This document shows positions 24,145 through 34,400 of a stretch of 64,000 bases of DNA, one piece after another. The stretch spans positions 434,001 through 498,000 of the forward strand of contig JAANDG010000018.1 in the NCBI GenBank assembly GCA_036852015.1, given 5' to 3'. The stretch comes from Pelodera strongyloides. Taxonomy: Eukaryota > Nematoda > Chromadorea > Rhabditida > Rhabditidae. The position numbers and the translations under genes were made by a program. Below the pieces are notes generated by a model. It had not been told where the DNA came from, made no database searches, and saw nothing but the letters and a program-made list of their open reading frames with translations. Numbering within the stretch: the stretch's first letter is position 1; each line of letters begins with the position of its first letter.

Positions 24145-24961
24145 GGATAGTCAACAAAGAGAAAATAAGTGTTTATCGAAAATGTCGCGAAAAAGAGAAT
24201 AGCCCGCCCATATATACATCGCCTTCAATGACAGCCTGTTGCAAATGGAAAGAGGGGTGGAGAGGCGGGTAGAGATGGCGACTTGTGTAGAAAAGAAATC
24301 ACGCCAAGTGCTGCATTAAAAACTCAATCTGTTGAATTTTTTAATGGTTATTGAGATCTTTGTTGAGATCTTTTGATAATGATCCTTTGTTTCTCGTACT
24401 TTAACATCGTTAAATTAAGCCAGTGTCCATTGTCCGTGGATTAGCTTTAGAGCTAGCCGTAAAGGAGTTAGAATTCAACGTAGAAGGTCGCCACAATATG
24501 CATACATAAAAAATAATTTCCATACATGTTCGAAAGTGTCAGAGAAAAAAAGGACACGACAGTGGCGTTACTTGCAAAACTCTACTGATCTGAACCACGA
24601 GAGACGAAGAATTGGGCGGCTGTCTTTCTCACATAGAGGAAACGCTAACTTAATGGTATAGTTAATTGATGACCCACATTAAAAATAGTACAGTAGGTAA
24701 ATAATCAGTTTCGATACTTAGAACGGGAGAGCAATCCGTTAAGAGACAGAGATGAATTCCGTCTTACGTCTAGCTTCAATCAATCGACAAAAGATATCAA
24801 TCCACTTTTACGGGTTTTAACCATTATTATTACTGTTTTAAAATTCAGTATTACAGTTTATTACATTTTTTCTTATTTTGTTGAAAATACGCCCACACCC
24901 GTTTGCTATAAACTCTATGTGTTCACGGTGTCTACCACTCTCTATTATGAATATAGAAAGC
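22561..24961. repeat. Tandem duplication, unit B (2.40 kb)
   Basis: Second copy of 20158-22560. Offset is 2403 bp on the left and 2401 bp on the right because of small indels near 23300. Differences concentrate in the first 85 bp (about eight), with only about a dozen over the remaining 2.3 kb. Confidence 0.9.
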
Positions 24962-25480
24962 ACCTTCAAAGTCGTGATGAATGCGACCAAATACAAGCGT
25001 CAGTGACATATCAACACACTAAACATAGTCAGCATCAAAAACTATCCTTTGGCTATAATAACTATTTTCTGAAAGTCGCGACTAAAAGTTGGATGCAAGT
25101 TATATTTAGGCTAAAAAAAACCTTTTTTTCCCAATGGACGAACTGAATGACACTGAAAAAGCCTCGGTAAAGTGAAGAAATTTATCAGATCGCTGTTTCT
25201 CAGCATTCTAATTTTGAGGTCCAATTGCTATCTGCACTGCGAATTGAACTTTGCGAAAGCAATATTTAAAAAATACTTTATTTACTTCTGATGTATGTGC
25301 AGTAAAAAATATAAATATTCGATATACTGCTTTCCTCAATCATTATGCCAGGTCCCTCTAGAAGGTAAGCAAACGTTACTCCCCCTTCCACTCTGCTTCA
25401 CACAAACTACAATCGGTTATCAGTCGGTCGTGCAATAGGTTGTTTGTATCAGAATTCCTGCACGCTCAACGCGAGTGTGC
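24962..25480. other. Intergenic upstream of the phosphatase
   Basis: AT-rich, no gene recognised. Lies between the end of the duplicated receptor upstream region and the phosphatase start codon, so the phosphatase promoter presumably lies here. Confidence 0.5.
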
Positions 25481-28400
25481 ATGTTTTCCACCGAACGTTT
25501 CTATTATTTGCTCTGTCTTTCTGTTACCGTTCACGGCCAATTCAACAATTCAACGCTTATTTTCACACAAGTCGTAAGTGCACATTATATTTACATTTTG
25601 AAAGTTTACGCTTCATTATTACCAATAACCTGCATACGCAAATTGTAACTTACAATTTGCGTTCCACAAGAAAATAATAGGAAATATTTACACGGAAAAG
25701 CCGGTCAGTTGTTAACCCTAATTTTCGTATTGTTGAATAGCGGCCTTCTACCGCTAGCTATTATATTAAAGAATGCTGTGTAATAAGCTGTAGAATAAAA
25801 CACAGTGTGTAGCCATATACTTTTATACTTGGACCGATGACAAGAGCTGACGGTCGTCAGCTGTTGTTAGTACACTAATGTGTTAGTGTAAAAGACATAA
25901 GTTCGAAAAGTAAAAACTATCCAAAACGTAGAGAACGAAGGTTGCATGATGCTTTCATTTGGTAAAAGGTAACAATTATTGTGTGTGGAAAATCAAAGAA
26001 AAGGGAAACTAATATGAAGCCATTAAGATATTATAGTACGGGTAAATAAAAATAAACCAGGGTAAGGTAATGTATCTTAAAGGAAGGCTGTCACTTCAAA
26101 TTCGTCATTTTACTTTGTGTATAATTGAATATAGGAAAGAATTGAGAAAAATACTTTGCTAAAAACAAATTATTGGAAATCTAACCCAGGGAGTGAACTA
26201 CTAGACAAGCGGAGATACTAGACTACCGCGGGATTACGAAACGTATGGGGACAACAACTTCCCAGTCAAGAGTATGTAAATTAATTCGGAAAATATCTGC
26301 ATATGAACTTTGTTGCATATAATACATGCGTATGCAAGTATCCCGTTACGTTTCACAATCCTACGGTAGATTAGTAACTCCGCTTCTCTAGTAATTCGCT
26401 CCCTGGGTAAGATTTCAAATAAATTGGCGTTGGTAGAGTATTTTTCTCAAATCTTTCCTACATTCAATTATATTCAAAGCAAAATGACGAATTTGTAGTG
26501 ACTGCTTCCTTTAACGCTTTCACGAAGTTGCTGTTGTAGGTATTCCTGAATTGGCTTACCCAGTAATTGTGTATGTGTCCCAACGTTGTGAGAAAACTGT
26601 AATAGGGCCACATAATGATAAAAAGGGGGAGCCGGAGCAAGTCATTGGGATAGCTACAGGTATCCGGAGATGACTCTACGATGGGACACATAGTGCCGCA
26701 AATGGCATTTTGTGGGAAAGCAACTTGGGTTGGTCTGGGGAAATAGTCTGGGGAAATAGTCTGGGGAAATAGTCTGGGGAAAAATGTGCAACAACAGAAA
26801 GTAGTAATCACAATAATCACTTGAATAATTACAGAGTAACGTATATGAAGATAACAAAATAAAACAGCTGAGGCAAACGGTATACATAAACGACTGTAAG
26901 TAATTACACTGTGGAATACTACCTTGATAAAATATCGAATGCACATACATGTGAAGAGAAAAATAATAATTATAATAACAAAGGACTAGTTATTTCAAAT
27001 GGATGTGTCATCGAAAACGAATTGACCAAAGAGGTGCAGCATAGCACTCAGAATAATCACACATCCCAGGTCAGACCAGAGGTGCTATACGAGGTGCTCA
27101 GGAGGTACAGCAATACCATGGGGACGTATTTTCGTTTGAAAAACGTTTCGTCTAGAGCATACAGACATGTGCAAAAGGATTTGGGTCGTTTACAGTCAAT
27201 AATGTCTTGGAAATCTTTAATAATAAAGGTTACAAAAATATCATTTATTGTCCGGCGACGCAGCAGCGTGTTTGGCTGCAGGTGGGAGAGCCTTTCTGCA
27301 TAACGAAACCCAAGCCTGAATGCACGATTAACTATTTTACGTGTATAAATTCCCTGGACTTTTCCCAGCAAATTAATCGACGATGCGTTTTTGGAATTCC
27401 ATGTTTCTGAACAATATTCTAGTATGGGTCTGACAAATGTAGTGAAATACTTAAATAGAAGTTTCCTTGAAGAGAAGGCCTTAAGTATATAATTACACAT
27501 ATTGGACGCTTGAAAATATATTGCATCGTAGTGTTTTTGGAAAGAAAGCTGCGTAGAGTCACCTAAGACGGTAATATAATCAGCTGACCTGAGATCTTGT
27601 CCATCCAAAATTAAAGGAGTTGACGGTTGCTGTGAGAACAATCCGCAGCATTTATTGATTGAGAACTGGAGACCCCATCTTTGGGACCATTCAACAACTT
27701 TATCTAATGCAAGGTCCCTAAGTATTTTAGTGGTTTCGCCATGGACAGCGTGCACCGACGACAAATGTACATTTCCCGTACGATAAAGTGCTCAAAGAAT
27801 TTCCAATCGAAGCAGGAGAGCTAACCAAGGTTTTACATTGAAAATATCATTTATGGTACCACAAAACGATTTGATAAAAAAACACCGGAACTGTGCAACA
27901 TAACATAACTCACCATGTTTATATTTATGCGTATGCTTAGGAGAAGTCGTATCAATTAAAGAAGAGAGTAGTATTCTTTGTGAAAAATTTCCACTTCAAA
28001 TAGAATAACTAGGATCCGCCTAACTTAATTATGTTTTGCAATTTTGCACACGGCCGGGCCAGTTTTTCTGAGTTCTACTTGCTGAGTGACTTTCAGGATA
28101 ATTAATTTTCCTGTTTGAATTCAGTGATCAAACTGGCTATATTTTCTGAAATTAACACTGGCTTACATTTAGAATGGAAAGCTTATGGAATTTCAATTGG
28201 GACAGAAGTTCCGTGAAACCTACGCAAACTTCATTCCCAACGTGCACAAACCACATCAGGCAAGTGCAATTAGATACAGTTATCTTCCTTAATATAGTAT
28301 GCAAACAAGTTGCGATCTTGATTTACGTTGGATTAGTGTCGAGTTATATGTCGTAGATAGCACTTAATATTTGCACTGAACTTCCTATAAATGCAAGATT

Positions 28401-31400
28401 ATTTCCGGATGACAGAAAATCTCGTCGGTCCAAACGTCAAAGTTTACGTTTTCAGTTGCGTGTATTTTTCGATGGAGCAAATAGAACATCCACGAGTGCT
28501 CAATTGGCCATGGCGGGTAACTTTACTTGTGTTGTGTTATACTTGACTTTGCACCTGAGAACAAAGAAGCATGTTGTCGCACCGTATAATGTAGTTCGTT
28601 ACACATGCTGCATACAATGGTATTTTGTTTAGTGTTCTTTAGTTTGTGTTCGTGTTTTTGTTCTTTGTAGTTTGGTCCCTTGTGAGTATACTGCGTTGTG
28701 AAGCGTGGTATCTTAGGGTCACCTTTTGAGATGTGTTAATTGCATATCCTCAATAAACATAAACATTATTTAGCCATTCTTCAGGTCTATTTCCACCTGT
28801 TGGAGAGGATTTATGGAACGAACAACTTTTATGGAATCCAATTTCGCTTCACGAGGAGCCCGTCATGGAACATGTGCTTCTTAACTTTCTTTTTCATGTT
28901 TCCATAATGGATGTCAAAAAAAGCAACTTCACTTTTTATTGTGTAACTGCAACTGCACTTTGTCGTACACTTTTCATAGCGCACCTTCAAAACCATGCAT
29001 TTCTAGTAGTCTTTGTTTACATATGTTCGGAACCCGTAAAATTATTTCGTCCGATAACCATGCTTCGAAACCAAATATAACATTCACCAAATCAACATTA
29101 ACGGAACGTTGAATAAGAGATAGAACGTAAAGTCTCTTTCATCACTGGTTTTTTTAGATATCCTTCGGAATATTCGATAAATGTCCGAATGCGAAAAGGG
29201 ACATAACACGATCGCAAGGGTATAAAGATGTATTCAGCAATGTGAATAGTTCTCTTGTGGAGCAATTGCGAAAACTCACCCAGGTTCCAATAAATGACAC
29301 GCGTTCCTTGAACGACGTGGCGGACTCCCTAGTAACTCGGGTAAGCGCAGCTGAATTCGCCAGGTAATAGCCAACCGTTTTTATAAATTAAGATTTTTTC
29401 GTCATCCTACTCTCCAAGAATTTATTTCTTCGGTCTTATGATGTCTTAGTGAAACTTTATGTTTCTTTCTTCAGTATCGAATGAATGACAGTCGCCTTCC
29501 AATACCTACCTGGCTGGATGAGAAAATGCATCAAACACTCTCAAGTTTGAGCAACTATTTGCATACGGAAATGTTGCGGATGACATCGCATAACACGGGA
29601 GGTATCGCTCGACTGATATACTATTATCGAACAATGTTTTGTAAAATGAATCTGTTAGGTATTACGGTATACCTAAGATTTATTTGTAGTTTGTTACTTT
29701 GTTACTTATGTTGTACACGTGTTACTCATTCACATCTGCTCACTGATCTTTTCGTCCTTAGTGATCAGTGGAGCACACTCTGTCTTGCCGTTGGCAAATT
29801 ATCTAATTGCAACTACCCGCAAGTTATTAGTGTTTATATTATTGGTGTTTGATCTGCACGTAGCCATCCGTATATAAGGGCTACGGCCTAAACACTCATC
29901 GCTTATCATATCGCTCATTATATCGCCTCGCCCGTCTTCGTCGCTAATAAACCCGTTATTCGAAGATCGTCTCACTCTCTTGTCGCTCAGTTCTGTTGTA
30001 TCAGAATTAATACCTTTGATACACAACACTGGCGTTCAGGAGTTCGCTTCTACTTCTTATTCTCTGTTACAAGCATCGGCGCCGCCTTGCTTGTACAGAC
30101 TTGTGCTACGTTGAAGTTCTAGAGGGGATAGATCGGCGCCGCCTTCTTCCCTTGAACTGATACGTTCTGAACAGAGTCTCGGCGCCGCCTGACTGCTGCA
30201 GATTTGGGCACTAAACCGTTCTCACGGTTTGTACTAGACAGAGTTATCTTCAACTCTAACTGGTGCGAACGTGGGTGGTTTCTCGTTGAGAAATCTACGG
30301 TTGTTACTGGCAGAGTTATCTCCAACTCTGACTGGTTCAAACGTGATAGATTTTCTCTGAGAAATAAACGGTTGTGACTGGCAATCGCTGTCAGCCCGTG
30401 ACGCTTGGCAAGGTCATATACGTCGCCGACGTGACCGAGCTCGTCAACATGGCTGCCCAGTCCACTGAGGAAATGCTCCAAGCCATCCTGACTTCTCTGA
30501 ACGCACTCAAAGAGAGTCAGTCGATTACGGCTGCGAGATTGCAACGTCTGGAAGAGAGGAAGGAAGAAGAAACTCAAGCAAATGTTCCTTTCGAAAGAAC
30601 TCGAGAAAGTGAGCCATTGACCGCCGAAGCAAGGGGAATGTTGGATGTGTTGTACAAGAACATCCCTACGTTTGAATTCAATGTCGAGGAAGGTGCTAGT
30701 TTCACGGACTGGTACGAAGATCATGAAGATCTGCTCGAAGTTCAAGCCGCTTGTGTTCCGGAGAGCAACAGAATTCGATTCCTGTTGTCTCGTCTCGGTC
30801 CTCACCAGGAGAAGCCATTGAAATTGCGCTGTCTGCCGAAGAAGCCAATGGATATGAGTCTGGAGGAGGTTCTCGAGAAAATGAAAGTTGACTTCATTAC
30901 GAATAAATCGCTGTTCCGGAAACGAATTGAATGCCTACACGTCATCAAGCAACACGGCGTTGACTACAAGACCCACATCGGTGTCGTCAACAAGGCCTGC
31001 GATGATTTTGCATTCAACGAACTATCTGATTCACAGTTCCGCGTGCTCAACTACTTGAATAGCCTGCGCAATCCGGAGGATATGGAGATGCGTGCATGGC
31101 TCATCAAAACCCTGGATCGTACTCCAGAGATAACACTCGACGATGTCGCTGAGGCCGTCGACAAGTACCACGAGCACAAGGATGACATTGATCCTACCCG
31201 TGAACCCCGTTGCTGTTAATCGCGTCAATAAACCCCATCACCGAGAGCACAAGAGAGACGAAAGAAAGCCCACACAAGTGAAGTGCAGGTACTGTGGAAG
31301 GGACAGTGGACATCCGGTCCTGCCCTGCGAAAGGAAGTATCGTGCAACAAGTGTGGAAGAAGAGGGCATTACGCCGTTGTTTGTCAGCAAAGGGACAACA

Positions 31401-34400
31401 ACAAAAGCAACAGAAAGGTCCATGAAGTGTCTTCGCGATCTGTCGGCCGCAGATTCGTTAACATTCTGATGAATGGAAAGAAGGTGCGACTTCAACTGGA
31501 CACCGGCTCAGATTTAACGTTGATTTCTGAGGCCACATGGAAGATGCTGGGTCGACCAAACTTGAAATCCCCAAGTATAGTCGCGACCGCAGCTAATGGA
31601 GAGCAGCTCGAATTGTTTGGTTCATTCGAGTGCAACGCTTCTTACCAGGATGAGCAGATCGTCGAGGTCGTGCACGTCACCGCTAGGATGAATCTCCTAG
31701 GCCTGGACTGGTTGGAACGTCTACCGTCATTCAGATCCATGTTGGATGCTGTATGTAATCGGGTCTCCGGGAAACCTTCCATAACTACATCATCACCGAA
31801 GGATTCTGCTGCGACGTACGTTGCTACGCTCAAGACGCAGTTTTCTGATGTATTCTCCACCGAGCTTGGTCTGTGCAAGAAGACCAAAGCGTGCCTCCAG
31901 CTCAAGAAAGGGGCAAAACGCCGTTTTTCGCCCAAGAGAATGGTACCAATTCACTATAAGGAAAACGTGGAAGCTGAGCTGGACCGGCTAGAGCAACTTG
32001 GAGTCATTGAGCGCGTCACATATTCTCCGTGGGCCGCTCCGATTCTCTGTGTAAAGAAACCGAATGGTAGTGTGAGAGTCTGCGCCGATTTCAGTACGGG
32101 ACTGAACGATGCACTGGAAGACTTCACACACCCGATTCCAACAGCAGAAGATATAATGACAACACTGAACGGTGGAACCGTCTTCAGTACGCTCGACTTT
32201 AAGGACGCCTACCTGCAAGTTGAGCTAGAGGACGACTCCAAGGACTTGCTCGTCATCAATACTCATCGAGGATTGTACCGTTACAACAGACTGTGTTTTG
32301 GAGTCAAGACAGCTCCTGGAGTCTTCCAAAAGATCATGGACGCTATGATTGCCGGTCTCGAAGGTTGTTGTGCGTACCTTGATGATGTGATAGTTTCTGG
32401 AAGAACGCTACAGGAACACAATCGGAACCTAGATGCCTGTATGAAAAGGATCTCGGAGTATGGTTTCCACGTCAACTTCGAGAAGTGCACCTTTGCTGCA
32501 AGAGAGATAAGGTACCTTGGGATGATTATCTCGGCAGAAGGTCGCAAGTCTGATCCATCCAAGATAGAGCCAATCTTGAGGATGCCCGAACCGAAAGACG
32601 TCAGTCAGCTACGCTCTTTCATCGGAAAGATCAACTACTATGGCAGGTTCATAAAGGAATTGCACAAATTGCGTGCACCATTCGACGAACTGTTGAAGAA
32701 AGATGTCAAATGGAATGGAACTGGAACAAAGAGTGTCAGAATGCCTTTGACGAGGTCAAGAAGATCGTTGCCTCGCCAATGCTGCTCACCCACTACGATC
32801 CCAAAGAAGGAGTTGGTCCTCGTCACGGACGCATCTCAGTATGGTCTAGGCGCGGTGCTGCTACATCGAATGAAGGATGGTACGCAGAAAGCAGTGGAGC
32901 ATGCTACACGAACTCTACTTCCAGCGGAAAAGAACTATGGTCAGATCGAGAAAGAAGGTCTCGGGATCTTCTGGGCCATGAAGAAGTTCTACAAATACCT
33001 GATGGGACGCAAATTCACTCTCGTGACCGATCACAAACCTCTCGTGTCGATTTTCGGATCGAAAAAGGGTATCCCGGTGACAAGCGCCAACCGTTTACAA
33101 CGTTGGGCTGTGTTCAATCAAAGGTTTTGATTTCAAGATCGTATTCAAACCTACAGCTGAAATGGGATGCGCCGACGTTCTTTCAAGGTTGATCGCTGAT
33201 CAGAAAGAAACTGAGGAAGACAAAGTGATCGCAAGAGTCGAAACGGAGTTGTTCAAGCATGAACACTACCGTACCGTTGCCGCCCTACCAGTTACCGCGA
33301 ACGTTCTCAGTGAGGCTACTGAAACGGACAAGACGCTGCAAGCGGTCCTGAAAGCTCACAGAACTGGTAATTGGCCAACGAAGTGTTCCAGGGACATCAG
33401 TCAGTTCTTCAACAGACAAACATCGTTGTCAGAATCGAACGGAATCCTCTTGTTTGGTGAAAGGATTGTAATTCCTGCCAGTCTCAAGGGACGGATTCTG
33501 CGTCAGTTGCATCAAGGACACCAAGGAATTGTTCGAACCAAGACGCTCGCAAGATCGCTAGTTTATTGGCCATTCATTGACGAGGACATTGAGAACATGG
33601 TAAAGTCCTGTGCAAACTGCAATCGTGCTCAGAAAGCACCGACAAAGACGAATTTGGAATCGTGGAGCAAGGCAAGTGAACCTATGGAACGAGTACACGC
33701 TGATTTTGCTGGTCCACTTGAAGGAAAATACTATTTGCTTGTCGTTGACGCATATAGTAAGTGGCCAGAAATCGTTGCCATGGATCGAATCACTACGTCT
33801 GCTACGATATCCAACCTGAAGAAGATTTTCTCACAATTCGGCATGCCAGAGACGCTGGTAACAGACAATGGTACGCAATTCACCAGTGCTGAATTCGCGT
33901 TGTTCTGTGCAAAGAATGGGATCAGACATATCAGATCACCGCCATTCCACCCGCAATCAAACGGACAAGCGGAGAGGTTCGTTGACACTTTCAAGCGGGC
34001 GCTGCTGAAATTGAAGGGGGAGGGAAGCCCTGCAGAGAATCTTCAGACGTTCCTGCTCTCATACCGGATGACGCCGTCATCTAACGCTCCTGAAGGCAAG
34101 TCGCCAGCTGAAGCATTTCTGAATCGAAAGCTGCGCACATCGTGGGATTTGTTGAAACCCAGGCCTGAGAGGAAGCTCGTCAAGGACGAACGTATGGAGA
34201 AGCAGTTCAACAAGAAACACGGTTCGAAGGCTACAGTTTTCCATCCCGGAGACTTAGTCTACATTCTTGACTACAAGGTCCCGAGTAAACCTACTTGGAT
34301 CGAAGCTACAGTAGTCAAGAAGAACGGTAGTGTGATGTACGATGCGAGGATTGAAGGACGCAAGAACCTTATCCGTCGGCATGCTAATCAGATGAGGCTG

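Noticed and set aside
26734..26784. CRISPR-like array
   Set aside because: Contiguous 13-bp tandem repeats without spacers, in a eukaryotic intron.
26464..26946. 160-codon minus-strand ORF
   Set aside because: Covers one arm of the TTAA foldback and the 13-bp tandem repeat; composition-driven, no motif.
30119..30805. 228-codon minus-strand ORF
   Set aside because: Antisense to Gag and the leader of the LTR element.
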